Part shown: piece by piece, positions 42,108-53,529 of the stretch
Position numbering within the stretch: position 1 is the first letter of the stretch
Layout of the letters: the number at the start of each line of letters is the position of its first letter
Source: Tenodera sinensis
Lineage: Eukaryota > Arthropoda > Insecta > Mantodea > Mantidae
Assembly (NCBI GenBank): GCA_030765045.1
Contig: CM060962.1
Span: forward strand, 165,820,694 to 165,884,693
DNA: 64,000 nt
Reading direction: 5' to 3'
Made by a program: the position numbers and the translations under genes
The notes under the pieces: generated by a model
Database searches by the model: none
What the model saw: only the letters and a program-made list of their open reading frames with translations
Told to the model about the DNA's origin: nothing

Positions 42108-44288
42108 TAGGGCTAGGAAGTTCATCCATTTGCATGTTTTTTCATAGGGGTTAAAAATGTATGCTTTTACATTATGTGCACGAATTATGGAATTTTCAGT
42201 TATTTGGACATGATTTTATGGTGCATATAACTGCATATTTTCTTGATTTTGATAAATGCATATTATTTCAATATTATAGTCCCTATATTGCATATTTTAA
42301 TGATTTTTATGGTTTTTTATTATTTTTTTCCATGTGTATAATATTTTTCAAATTGGTAGTATTGCACATAATGGTGCAACTCGCGAGGTGGCGAGAACTA
42401 ATGCTGAGCCACGTTGTCATGCAGTGAATCCCCTGTTTCTGTCTTTTCATTATATGTATGTGCGCAGAGAATAATCAGTGCGTTATCTGAGAGGTTTATA
42501 TTAACAAAGGTAAAGTGCAGGTCAACGTTTTGAGCAGCACGATTATAGCAACGCTTGCCGGCCCACCAGTAGTTGTGTTGTGGTTTTCAAATTTTACATT
42601 GTTGTGAACTGGTTCCTAGTAAATTAAATTAGGCGTATAAAATGTTAAAAAGCTCTTCAAATGCTGAAAATAAAACCAACTTCGAGTGCTAGATTAATTA
42701 ATTTACAGAAAGAGTTTTCGGCTGATTTAATATCTACAGATAATAGGGTGCTGTTTTGTGGAGCGTGTGAGAAAAATGTAGGGAGTGAGAATAGATTTCA
42801 AATAGTTCAGCACATAAACACAACAAAACATAAGGAGAATTTAATCAGAAAACTTGCAAATAACCTGTCCAAAAACAGCTAGTAGAGTGTTTAGGAAGTA
42901 GGGTTACTGAATTTTCCTATGACTTGTGCCAAGCATTTATAGTTGCTGATATTCCCTTGTTCAAAATTAATAATCCGACATTTAAACTTTCTTGCCAAGT
43001 ACACTCGACAACTGTGCCTGAAGAAAGCACAGTGCGGAGGACTTATGTAGGACATTGTTACAATAACATATTGTCAAATATACAAAATGAATTAGCGGAT
43101 CAGTTTGTGTGGTTGTCGATGAAACCCCTGATTCTGAACGCCGTTCTATTGCTAGCATAATCGTGGGGGCTTTAAATAATGAACAAAATACTACACCTTA
43201 TCTTATTAATGTGTGCAAATTGTCGGCCACTGATAATGTAACTGTGACCCAGTTTGTGATGGACTCTTTGAAATTACTATGGCCATGTGGAATCAAATAC
43301 GATTGGTTACTTTTATTTGTTACCGATGCAGGTCTTAATGTGGTAAAATCAGGAAAACTCTGAAAGGTATTTTTCCTAACTTAATTCGTATAACTTGTTT
43401 GGCACACGCTCTTCATAGCATTTCTGAGACAATGCGTGATTCTTTCCCATTGGTAGATAGATTTGTGTCCAGCACAAAGAGAATTTTTTGTTAAATCTCT
43501 TCCTCCTGCACCAGTGTTAACTCGATGGGGAACATGGGTCAATGCAGTTTTATATTATGCTGAGCACATAGAAATAGTCGAAGAGGTTGTTAATTCATTG
43601 GACTCGAAAAATGCTTCATCAATAGAAACTGTGCAAAATATTCTGTCAGACACTGGGTTAAAAGAGGATGTTAGTTTCATATCTGCCCATTTTTCTTACT
43701 TACCAACGGCCATAGTGAAATTGGAGGCTGTAGGATCTCCTTTACATGAATTAATAAGTGTCTTTGAAAAAACGATATGTGATCTAAGTTTGGTTCCTGG
43801 TAGCATAGGACAAATAGTAAAGAGAAAGTGAAGTACGTAATTTCAAAAAATTCTGGTTATAAACAGATGTGCGATATTTGAGACATCCTTGAAAGAAAAC
43901 CATCTGTCACACCAAGAGACTTGACTCTGTGAAGCAGCTAACATTATTTAAATATACCCCGATAACAGCTTGTGACGTGGAGAGAAGTTTTTCACGTTAC
44001 AAAAGTGTTTTGCGAGACAACAGATGATGTTTTACAGTTGAAAATTTGTGCAAAGTGTTGGTTGTGAACTGCAATTTAACAGTTAATAGTAGCAGTGGGA
44101 CCACTTCTGCTTCAACCTCTAAGGAATAAGGTAACTTTATTTATTTATACTAACTCGTCTTGTCTACTGCAAAGGGACATTAATTGTTTTAATTAAATAG
44201 TGCATATTTCTTGGCATATTTTCAAGTTTTTAAGAGCATATTTGCATGCATATTTCAGTATTTTTAGGGCATGAACTTCCTAGCCCTA
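42108..44288 (+). mobile_element. hAT transposon with terminal repeats and 8-bp target duplication
   Basis: Length 2181 bp. Termini are tagggctaggaagttcat and its exact complement atgaacttcctagcccta (18 bp). Flanks are gtcatggt on the left (42100-42107) and gctcatggt on the right (44289-44297), an 8-bp hAT duplication with one inserted c in the right copy. Subterminal regions are AT-rich with tgcatat motifs. The transposase inside is frameshifted. A second copy of the family is at 11633-19493. Confidence 0.92.
42661..44130 (+). pseudogene. hAT transposase (BED finger, DDE, dimerisation domain), frameshifted
   Basis: The first frame, ATG at 42661, gives a BED-like finger: CGACEKNVG, then a His-x4-His-like HINTTKHKENL end. 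After stops, 43109-43363 reads VDETPDSERRSIASIIVGAL (catalytic Asp) and LFVTDAGLNVVKSGK (second Asp), and 43463-43831 reads APVLTRWGTWVNAVLYYAEH and a long helical segment. The last part near 43950-44090 fits the hAT C-terminal dimerisation region (TPITACDVERSFSRYKS in a shifted frame). This resembles insect proteins annotated as CGG-repeat-binding-protein-1-like, which are hAT-derived. Two or three frameshifts separate otherwise well-kept segments. Confidence 0.8.
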
Positions 44289-44297
44289 GCTCATGGT

Positions 44298-45586
44298 GAT
44301 TGCCTGGTTTTCTTGGGGTTTTCCTCAGAAGTTAAGTATTGTGTAATTCTTCCCTCTATGTAGAGCAGGTACTTATAAGCATTTATTTAATCCGGTGTCT
44401 CTGCAAAGTTAGATTTCACAAAACCTTCACTTAAGACACGTGGCCAGCCTAACAAGACTTTACTTGGCACTGTGAAGCACAGTTTTTGTCAGTAGTCAGA
44501 TATTCCTTGCCCCTGAACTCAAGTGCACAGATTTCTTGTGCAAATTATAACTATAATAATCACATACCTATATCATAGAAGATGTTGGAAATTATGTCTT
44601 TTAGCCCTACACATCTTTTTAAGAAAATTTACATTAACACCTATTAATTTTAATAAATAACAAACCTGGAAGTGGTACACAGTGAAGTGAAATTATGTAT
44701 GATTTTTGGAAATAACATGGAGTCGAAATTAACACTTTATGCTTCACTACTTTTGGTTACATGTCATACATGTGTTTTTCAGAAATCTGCATGATCACTA
44801 CATTCCCTCTGGAATCTTGAGGATCTCTTACAGGACACCTATGTAGTGGGTTGTCTTCAGCAGGGATTTCAAAATTCAAGTGTTGACTCATATGTTTTCA
44901 AGAAAATATGCTCCCACGTTTTTCAAGTGTTGGTCTGCTCACTTGTTTCAGAAGATGGGTGCTGTTTCTAATGTTATGGCTGAAATTCCAAAAATGGTAT
45001 GCTGCTGACTTTTCTGTCTCTTTGTACTTTATAGGCCTAAGGTATTCCTTGAGACCAGTTTCGATATTCCTCTTAGTTTTTCATATGTTTGTTTTCTTGC
45101 AATCTTCACATCTGATTCTGTAAATTCCTGTTTCTTTGAAGAAGTTGTTACATTAGATGTGTGATTTAGTTAAGTATTTTATACTGTGGGTACTTTTTTG
45201 GCACTGTTATAACTGTGGAAGATCTTTTTTAATTGTCTCTGGATTTTTAACCTTTTTCTGCTTTCTGAACAGTTATATGTGATACCTGTTGCTTATTTTT
45301 TAATTTCTGTAACATTTTATGCACCAATGATTTGTTAAAGCCATTGTTCTCTGCCATTGTTTCTATTTGTTTTAATTGTTTCCTGTCTTTGTCTCATTTA
45401 ACTGGATAGTAAGTAACCTATGTAGTATATATGAAGCAAAACATACATAGGATTATCAGAAGTTTTTGGCATCCTGAAACTTCCATGAATACATTCATAG
45501 AATTAGAATAAGGGTTATTTGGAGGTTTTTGACATTATTTCATTATACTTACGTCTGCAATATTTGATAAATGGCAGGCAAAGAAA
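44298..45586. other. Non-coding gap
   Basis: AT-rich. The short frame 44908-45123 has no recognised similarity. No repeats shared with the rest of the window. Confidence 0.35.
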
Positions 45587-45588
45587 TA

Positions 45589-46193
45589 CACCATACTCGG
45601 TGATGAGCATAGAGCAGAAAAAACCAGCCAGCCAGTGGTGCTGCTTTCTATGTGCACTGAGTGGGTGATAACATGTATGCAGTAAATATACTATGGTTGT
45701 TGCATATGTTATTTCTAACTAAGAAACAAAAAGTAAACACTTAAACAGAAAAGTACTCACATAGCCAGGAGATGTTGGAAGTGTTTCCTTTTGTTGTTCA
45801 AGCACTTGCTTAGGAAATTGCCCATTGCACACTGCAATTTTCTTTCAGAAATGGCAGCAGTACCTTGACGAATGCCATTTTTAAGTTTCTCTAAAGTGCA
45901 TGGATTTGTACTGTGAATTGTCTTTTAATCCCCACCCCAGAGATAAAAATTGCAGGGGTTAAATCAGGGTATTCTGTATGGGTGTATGAATCATACATGA
46001 ATACTTTTTGGGGAATAGAATACTGATACCCGAATAGAGCTATTTCCCCTAATATGCACTGTGTTGCATCAACTGACAAACATGCACCATGTTTGCAAGA
46101 GTTTAACTTACACTGAAGCCTCGTGCTTCACCATTGGCCAGCTGAGAGCCATGAAACCTGTTCTGCTCTATGTTGATCACCGAGTGTGACATG
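45589..46193 (-). mobile_element. Internally deleted Tc1/mariner-superfamily element (605 bp)
   Basis: Inverted termini: catactcggtgatgagcata at 45592 and, in complement, cacactcggtgatcaacata from about 46187 inward, extending through agagcag. A TA dinucleotide lies outside each end (45587-45588 and 46194-46195). The minus strand inside reads EYPDLTPAIFISGVGIKRQF and then LPFLKENCSVQWAIS, a degraded 'PDLTPxDFxLWGxxK' transposase C-terminus. The rest of the transposase is deleted. Confidence 0.7.
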
Positions 46194-46439
46194 TAGTTCA
46201 TATCATTATAAACAGGATGAAATGTCGCTTTTTAAGCTTGGTTCTTCGTATCCATAAGTGTTAAGTCATGGCCACCTGCAGGTACTCATAAATATTCGGT
46301 CAAAGCTCTTCCACTCCTTTACTTTCCTAAAAGGAGCATTAAACATCAAAGTAATAATAAATTGAAATAAATACATACCTTTTGCAATAGTAACAAAAAG
46401 AATCATCCTTATAAGCTACAGCAGCTGTGGTCAAAAAAT

Positions 46440-47206
46440 AGTTCAGTGTAATTGCTGGAATTTGAACGTCACTAAAGTATTGGTCAACAAAATGTTATGA
46501 GTGTTCCCCTAGAACTGTTTGAATATAATACTTCATAGTGTATCCTTTACGCCTGATTACTTCTAGCACATTTGATTTTGTATTCTAAATTATTTTCCTT
46601 GTGTAGCACGGCTCAATTTTAACCCATTCTTCTAGCAGATTTTACTTACGATAATCTTTAGAGAAGGAAGGAGAATTTCTGATTCTTTTGTTCAACTCAT
46701 TCCATAAATTCTCCATTGGGTAAGATCTGGACACATTGGGGGTATATGTGTGTATTTGGGCAGTTGTATAACAACCATTCCCTAACAATATGTTTCTGGT
46801 GCTTTGGGTCAGTATCTTGATAGCATTTGAACACATTTCTTATTCCTAATTACTCTGCATATTGGTGAAGATTTTCCCTGAGAATGTTAAGGTAGTTGTG
46901 TTTGTCCATGGTGCTTTCAATGAAAACCAAATTTCCCATGCTACCTTCTGGTATACACCCCTATAGCATCACATTACCACCTTTGTGTAGGGTGTAAATT
47001 CCTTCTGTCCCACTCTGTATTGGGCATGCATCAAGCATGAACCCTCCCCTCTGGATCATATACATGAAAGGTACTTTCATCTACAAAAATTGTATTGTTA
47101 CATCATTCTTGATCTCTCTTAAAGCATTCTTTAGCGAAATGCAGCCTCTTTGCTTTATTAGTTTTATTTAAATAAGGTTTGTATTGGCTGCCCTTGATTG
47201 TAGCCT
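46440..47206 (-). pseudogene. Tc1-like transposase remnant, minus strand
   Basis: Minus-strand frames: VDESTFHVYDPEGRV near 47080, GCIPEGSMGNLVFIESTMDK near 46940, YLNILRENLHQYAE, FKCYQDTDPKHQKHIVREWL (second catalytic Asp) near 46800, 'PNTHIPPMCPDLTQWR' near 46730 and EEWVKIEP near 46640. These match the Tc1 DDE half in order. Stops and frameshifts inactivate it. The family differs from that at 24865-26069. Repeat copy C starts directly to its right. Confidence 0.75.
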
Positions 47207-47224
47207 TCTTTTTACTTTGTCTAC

Positions 47225-48172
47225 CAGTGGCGACTCGTGACTTGTCGCAGTGGGTGTGCAGTACATTACATCCTCTCCACCTTTACTCCCTTTCTTTCTC
47301 TAACACACACCACACAATTCTAATTCTAAATTCATATGGGCAATTGAGCTCTTATGTTTTGCTATTTTTGGTTGTAAATGACCAATATCACAAGAACTAT
47401 TATTTGTCCAGACGCCATTTCTCTCACTCGCAAACAATAAGAACGGAAAACAGCTTCTCTTATAAAAATAAACCCGAAAGGTTTATCTCCTTTAGTTTCG
47501 CCATGTTATTCATTTCCACACTTTCGTAGATTCAAATTTACCGCTATGTGCAGACACAACTGCATGCAACTTGCTGCCAGAATACAAACATAACAAGCAG
47601 TAATAAACACTGTAACAGAATAACTATTCCAAACTGAAATATTGGCCTTAGTAAATTACAACATGAGTAATTAAATGCATTTATAATCGTTCAATAAGAC
47701 TAGATGTAGGTAATTGTGTTTATAACAATATAATATACATTATATTTATAGAACTGTCACGTTGGCTGCCTAGTAGGTTCTGCTAAACGGGAGGGAAATG
47801 CTTCTAGCAAGAAAAATGGAGGGACTGGTACGAGAACGTAGTGCGCTTGCGCGGTAAGAATCGCATCTGTTGGCCTTGTTGATTATGCTGCCTTAACTCG
47901 CCGTACTCTTAAATGCAAGCTTTGCACTGCTCCCTGCTTACCCCTCGCCTAAAAGCTACCTTCGCCAGTCGCAAAATCGGGCTTATGCGTCTCAGTTTGA
48001 GGGAGTTGTCATTTGGTAAAGAGGGCGCGGGAAAATTAAACGAACCAGTTCATATACGTACAAGAAAGTTGGACATTCGACTTTCTCATATGCATGTCTA
48101 TACACATTCGCATGCGGAAAAAATTAATTGATGTGCAGTTGCGAGTATGCGATCCCCCAGGAACCGCCACTG
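47225..48172. mobile_element. Non-autonomous hAT element (948 bp) with perfect 8-bp duplication
   Basis: Ends cagtggcg...cgccactg (8-bp perfect inverted repeat, followed by less exact gactcg versus ggttcc). Flanked by ttgtctac at 47217-47224 and 48173-48180. The interior has no transposase and only short frames. Copy D of repeat X shows the uninterrupted site (tttctctactatg). Confidence 0.9.
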
Positions 48173-48283
48173 TTGTCTACTACATATAGTAAGTAGGGGA
48201 GGTATTGTATTCCACCCAGAAATTCAATGTCAAGATTTCACTGAAAATATATGTTTTGAGGTCCCTTGAATCAAAATAGAAAA

Positions 48284-48285
<2 letters not shown>

Positions 48286-48348
<63 letters not shown>
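48286..48348. repeat. GT microsatellite
   Basis: About 31 GT units inside repeat X copy C, at the place where copy A has only a few. Frames across it are artefacts. Confidence 0.95.
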
Positions 48349-48350
<2 letters not shown>

Positions 48351-48550
48351 ATACTCAAAAGTTGATTAAACATCAAAGTTGTATATTTAAGTTTAATATC
48401 TTTCAAGGGTGCAACGTGAAGATTTTGAAGAAAATTCCTCCACCCTAAACTACCCTTTACATGGAAAATGTTGATTTTCTCGAAAATGGCTCTAATGATT
48501 TTGATTAAAATGCCATGTTTAAGATATTTTTATGGCTACTGAAATGTATA

Positions 48551-49207
48551 GGTATCGGGTGGAAGGGAAGTCATTACATTAATTTAAACCAGTGACATCT
48601 CGATATTTGGAACACATTTTGTATCTTACGTTTTTGTCTCTGACCATTTCCTACGGATATATTTTAGTTTTCTCGAAAGCAAGCTGGCAACACTGCAGAT
48701 TGTGTGGGTGTCACTTTTCCTAGCTCAGTTCATAAACACAGTAACAGTGCTTCTTGAGAACACAAACAAATGCCCTACCTTGTCCTTCTGTGTTTACTGC
48801 GTGAGAGTAAGCCAATCACAAGCGTTAGCTTCGAAAACAAAGCAAAAGTATCCGAGTTGTCAATTCCCTGACCAACCTCAACGCAACGTTGTCGACTTAC
48901 TGCACGTGTGAAAAAGCTGCGTGGAGTATTCCTTTACATCTTTTAAGTGATTAATTATTTCGAAACCCTGTGTGATGCCCCATAATTACTACCGAAGCTA
49001 TGTCAGAAATAAGTTACTCTACGCATCTTACAAGTAGCAAACTGTTAACGTCGTACATTCATACGGGATTACGCATCCAAGTTGGATCAATAACCATTTA
49101 TTTTTTCGAAATAGCTGATCAAAGAACAAAATGCCATCAGACTTTTTTGTTTGTAATGCTTCTATGAAGCATATTAGAAGGAATGTAATGACTTCCTTTC
49201 CATCCCG
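48551..49207. mobile_element. TA-flanked MITE, copy 1 (657 bp)
   Basis: Terminal repeats gggtggaagggaagtcattac and, in complement, gggatggaaaggaagtcatt at the right end. TA lies at 48549-48550 and 49208-49209, and copy D of repeat X shows the single-TA empty site (gtgtatattttgaattttct). No transposase. Two relatives: 50366-51053 (opposite orientation) and 51575-51757. Confidence 0.9.
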
Positions 49208-49648
49208 TATTTTGAATTTTCTGGCTATAGCCCATGTAGTCCTGTGTACTCTAGATGACTTGCATAACTGGTAAACAGTAAACCGTAAGAGACAGGCCAA
49301 ATCTTACTATATAAAAATGTAGATCTCATTAAAACACATAATTTACATCCAAAAGAATTTTTTTTTGTGTGTAGTGAACCATTTCGGAGATATTCTTTGT
49401 TATTTGTGTGAATTTTGCAATGAGTAGACTTTTCTCAAATGGAAGGTCGTTATTCACGAATTTATATCTTAGCCGTGCGAAGAGAACAGAATTTCAAGCC
49501 TTCATATAGCGACCAGCCTTAAAAGGTGTGACTATTGCTCAAAGCCTACTGTATTCCACATTCCCCTTGCACCTACAAGAAAATAAGCAATAGGATAATT
49601 TCTGCAAATGTTTATCTCGACTAACATAAAAAGATAGAGGAATAAGGG

Positions 49649-49874
49649 CGGCGCCGTGGCCGAGCGGTTAGCGCGCTCGCCTACCACCTAGACCCAGGGA
49701 CCCGCATGTGGTATTCGTGGTGGACGAAGCGGCGTCAGGGCGGGTTTTCTCCGGGTGCTCCGGTTTCCCCCGCCATCTCATTCCACCGGTGCTCCATCTT
49801 CATTCTATGTATCATCAGTGTCACCGCCTGCGGTGCCGTAGTAGTAAAAGCGGGCGTTAAACACTACAACAACA
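49649..49874 (+). mobile_element. tRNA-derived SINE, full length, with 15-bp target duplication
   Basis: Starts cggcgccgtggccgagcggt, so the A box (gtggccgagcggttagcgc) is intact; the B box is deleted or changed around acctagacccagggacc. Body as in 29230-29476, tail cactacaacaacaa. The duplication atagaggaataaggg is perfect at 49634-49648 and 49875-49889, making this one of the youngest insertions here. Confidence 0.93.
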
Positions 49875-49921
49875 ATAGAGGAATAAGGGTTTGCAAGAAT
49901 GGTTAGTACAAGAGTCATGTG

Positions 49922-50155
49922 AGTTTTTTTTTTTTTTTTGAGTTAACGTCCTCCAACATTGTGTGATACGTGTGAAATGATGCTCAAATGAGCCCGAGGT
50001 CCATGGAGCTTCAATTTACCCGACATTCGTCTTCTCAGGGTAGGGAAAACCTCGGAAAAAACCTTACCCGGATAACTTACACTAAGCGAGATTCGAACTC
50101 GCGACCTCTTGAACGCGAGGCAGACACGCTAACCGTCACGCTACTGAGGCGGGCA
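49922..50155 (-). mobile_element. Second tRNA-derived SINE type, minus strand
   Basis: On the minus strand it begins gcccgcctcagtagcgtgac, with an A box (tagcgtgacggttagcgtg) and a B box (gagttcgaatctcgc), a body with 'gtaaggttttttccgaggtt', and a poly(A) tail of about 17. Body and tail differ from the other SINE, so it is a separate family. A target duplication was not recognised. Not a functional tRNA gene: the acceptor and anticodon arms do not pair. Confidence 0.85.
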
Positions 50156-50365
50156 CATACATACATACATAATGCATGCATGCAGGCACGCAAGCGCGCG
50201 CACACACACACACACACGTGTGTGTTTGTGTTTGTTTTAATAGCTCAGATGTAAGAGAATTTCAACTTGTGTTGTGATATTTAGTTTATACTTTGTCATG
50301 GATTAATATAGCCATGGAAATCTTTGAAATGAGTGACAGGTTAAAATGGCGACCACGACAGTATA

Positions 50366-50864
50366 CAGGTGGAAGGGAAGTCATTACATTCCTTCTAATA
50401 TGTGCTTCATAGAAGCATTACAAACAGAAAAGTCTTATGACATTTTGTTCTTTGATCAGCTGATTTCGAAAAAATAAATGATTTTTGTTCCAAATTGGAT
50501 GCGTAATTCCACAAGAATATACGAAGATAACAGTTTGTTACTTGTAAGATACGTAGAGCAACTTATTTCTGACATAGCCTCGGTAGTAATTATGGGACAT
50601 CACACAGGGTTTCGAAATAATTAATCACTTAAAAGACATGAAGGACTACTCCACACGACTTTTTCAGACGCGAGATATGTCGACAACGTTGCGTTGAGGT
50701 TGGTCAGGGACTTAACCTGGTTTCCGAATGTAAACAGGTCGACCACTTTCACTTTTGCCTATGTTTTGGCAAGTAACGGCTGTGATTGGCCTACGTTCGT
50801 ATAGTAAACATAGGAGGCGCGTGGTAGCAGTAGTGTTTGTTTATGTGCTGAGTCAGTGAAAGTG

Positions 50865-50914
<50 letters not shown>

Positions 50915-51053
50915 GGTAGTGTCGGCAGCTGTTTTCGACAAAACTATCTCCGTAGGAAATGGTCAGAGACAAAAATGTAAGATACAAAATGTGCTGCAAA
51001 TACCGAGATCTACCACTGGTTTAAATTAATGTAATCACTTCCCTTCTACCCGG
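50366..51053. mobile_element. TA-flanked MITE, copy 2 (688 bp), with CA microsatellite
   Basis: Inverted relative to copy 1. Ends caggtggaagggaagtcatt and, in complement, ccgggtagaagggaagtgat. TA at 50364-50365 and 51054-51055. A (CA) run at 50866-50911 lies inside. The interior aligns with copy 1 over its whole length in reverse. Confidence 0.88.
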
Positions 51054-51055
51054 TA

Positions 51056-51285
51056 TGAATCCTCTGGATTTTTTCTTCTGGGGAGGCGTGAAAAGCAGGA
51101 TCTACAGCAGCTACTACCCTCGAATCTTTGAGAGAGTGCATTTATCTCGCTGCGGAAGAAATACGCAACAATGAGGGTGTTTTTGTTAAGAGTGCGACGT
51201 AATTGGTCAAAAAGGTGTGAGGCTTGCAGGTGCGCAAATGATGGACATTTTGAACAGTACCTGTGAAGTGGGTGAAACATTTGGT
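51056..51285 (+). pseudogene. DDE transposase C-terminal fragment
   Basis: Reads NPLDFFFWGGVKSRIYSSYY and a helical run up to a TGA, matching the 'PLDFFLWGxxKxxVY' C-terminal motif of many Tc1/mariner-superfamily transposases. It lies just outside the MITE right end, so the MITE probably inserted into an older transposase gene. Confidence 0.6.
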
Positions 51286-51574
51286 TCATTGCTTATTCTT
51301 TTGCTGTCACCTTAATATCATTTAAGACCCTACAATTGTACATTTGTGTTTATAAGTCAGAGAGATGATTTGGTTTATTAAATTATAGCAGTATCAGCTA
51401 CGAAACGATATAAGTTTGATGTTGAAGGAAATGATAAACGATATCCTTAGATTGTGAGTTTAGGTTACAGTATGCGTTACTGGAGAATTCAGATGTACTT
51501 ATTTATTACGACGTAGCAGACATGGCATGGTATGTCTTTATATTAACACTCACGAGCCGCGCGGCTCCGTGACG
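51286..51574. other. Non-coding gap
   Basis: Nothing recognised. Confidence 0.3.
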
Positions 51575-51757
51575 CGTGTTTGTTTATGTACTGACCTAGT
51601 GGAAGTGAAACCTGCAGTGTTGCCAGCTTGTTTTAAATAAAATTAAAATATCTCCGTAGGAAATGGTCAGCGACAAAAACGTAAGCTACAAAACGTGTTC
51701 CAAATACCGAGGTCTATCACTGGTTTAAATTAATGTAATGACTTCCCTTCCATCCTG
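51575..51757. mobile_element. TA-flanked MITE, truncated copy 3
   Basis: Right ~180 bases only, from gtgtttgtttatgtactgac to 'gacttcccttccatcctg', followed by TA at 51758-51759. Same orientation as copy 2. The left border is not defined. Confidence 0.8.
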
Positions 51758-52134
51758 TATATTTACGACCATGGCCGATTTAGTTTCCGTAACCCCTACC
51801 CCTGAATGATACTGACCTGCGTAAAGTGTACATTTCCTTTCTTGAAAGATAGTACATATGTCAAGCTAAACTTGTGCTCTCCTATTGGGTAACTGTTTGG
51901 ATTGGATTTGTCTCAGGAGGGCAATTGGTCACAATATGAGTGGGAAATTGGGTATGTTTGTTAGGTGCCTGGGCAGGTTTGTGTGGATGCCCTGATATCT
52001 GGCAGCAGTTTGGAGAAGATTCAAGGTAGTGTGCCCTAGGTTAATGTGCAAAAGTGGTATATCCATTTCCATCCTACAAAGGGAGAGTCACTTGTTTGGC
52101 ATCTTTTTTTGTTTCTAAAGAGGGAGTTTCTCTT
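51758..52134. other. Non-coding gap
   Basis: No recognised element. Confidence 0.3.
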
Positions 52135-52371
52135 CCGTGGTACATACCACACCATTCGCTTCTCACCAAAGCGGCCCGTTCTGTGTTCGATGTCAGGTAA
52201 CCGCATGTGGGATTTGTGGTCGACGAAGCGGCGCTGGGGCGGATTTCCTCCGGGTTCTCCGGTTTCCCCCGCCATCTCATTCCACCGGTGCTCCATCTTC
52301 ATTCCATGTACCATCAGTGTCACCGCTTGCGGTGCCGTATGTAGTAAAAGTGGGCGTTAAACACTACAAAA
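52135..52371 (+). mobile_element. tRNA-derived SINE, degraded copy
   Basis: Body (accgcatgtgggatttgtgg, ccaccggtgctccatcttca, 'gtgggcgttaaacactacaa') matches the 49649 family. The tRNA-related part is decayed; ccgtggtacataccac may be the A box and gtgttcgatgtc the B box. No duplication was recognised. Confidence 0.75.
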
Positions 52372-52372
52372 A

Positions 52373-52540
52373 CAGCTGCCTTCTAACCTAGAAGGTCCAG
52401 GTTCAAATTTGTTTGATATGAGTTGCCTGGATACGATTTTCTCTGCGATTTTCACTCACCCTGAACAGACAAATGCCAAATAATATTCGGCTCAGTGGAC
52501 ACTAGACTCATTTGAGCATTATTCCACCCCATTCATTTAC
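52373..52540 (+). mobile_element. Possible decayed tRNA-derived SINE
   Basis: 'agctgccttctaacctagaa' and aggttcaaatttg recall tRNA A- and B-box regions, and 'actcatttgagcattattcc' resembles the complement of the second SINE type at 49922-50155. Both are too diverged for certainty. Confidence 0.4.
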
Positions 52541-53529
52541 ATCTGTTGATGTTAAGTACTTGATAAAAATATGTAACAATTAAAGCCACCCACTAAAGTT
52601 CAATTCGACAGTAAACTCGCATGGGAGCACCGTATCCTTCAACTTCCTGCGATTGTTCGCTTCGAGTTTTCAGGGTTTTATCTCGAGCATGTAGGGGCAT
52701 GCGATCGCAGCGTAATGTTGAGGTATTACGCACTGGTCGGTGTAAACTAGACATGACAATTCCATGGTGCTGCAGCGTCTGCCTCTGAACTTCGCCTTTT
52801 AGACACTGTGTATCAGCAGTGTCAAGCAAATAGCGCATAGACCTGTGTTACGTGCTTTCGCGCTCCGGCGTGCCAAACTGAACAGAGACGGTCAAAGAGC
52901 AAGGGGTGGACCAAGTTGACGTTGCGGTCTATGCACAGTAGTGTCGACACAAGCATCATACCACTTGGCTATGTGTTTTCGCAGTCTAGCTGATTTGGAG
53001 TGTACTGATGCATGCATAGGATTGAATAAGGACCAGTGGTGGATAAGACTTAATATTATGCATGGATATGTTTAATAAATTAAAATAGATTAGACTATCT
53101 TGAAACAAAAATTATCAGATTTCTCCATAATACAACAAAATATAGCTTGCATACTGTCTTCACTAACAAGTTATCATGTCAGAATATATACCTATTATTA
53201 AAGCACTAAATTACAGATTAATCTGGTTGTAATAGAAATAATATTGTGGCGCAATAAATCTCAAGTTGCGGTGTCGTCACATTCACTTGTACAGTCTGAT
53301 TTTTAAAAGAAGATACGTGAGCAATGTCAAGCAATGAGGGTAAAGGGTAAGAGGGGAAGGCCATTGTTATGGTAACGTAAACAAAGGTTGCTACATTGGT
53401 TACAGTGATAAATCCTGTGCTGCTCAGGTTATCGCTAGTTGTTTGCGACAAACCGAGCTTATTTGGGCGTTCAGTTGCTTTGTATGTTGTTAGGCTACTT
53501 TGTTAAAATTCATGTTATAATATGTACTT
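52541..53529. other. Non-coding stretch, moderately GC-rich in parts
   Basis: 52600-52980 has more CG dinucleotides than the surroundings, without an open frame I recognise. The rest is AT-rich. Confidence 0.3.

Larger units (their letters stand above)
47207..49921 (+). repeat. Interspersed repeat family X, copy C, split by three insertions
   Basis: Segments 47207-47224, 48181-48550, 49208-49648 and 49890-49921 concatenate to the order seen in copies A and D. The insertions are a hAT MITE (47225-48172), a TA-flanked MITE (48551-49207) and a SINE (49649-49874). A second SINE type abuts the right edge at 49922. Copies A and D serve as empty-site references for the insertion points. Confidence 0.85.

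Noticed and set aside
48266..48448. 60-codon frame over the GT microsatellite in repeat X
   Set aside because: Microsatellite translation inside a non-coding repeat.
50090..50155. Second tRNA-like sequence on the minus strand
   Set aside because: It belongs to a separate SINE with poly(A) tail. I could not pair acceptor and anticodon stems convincingly.
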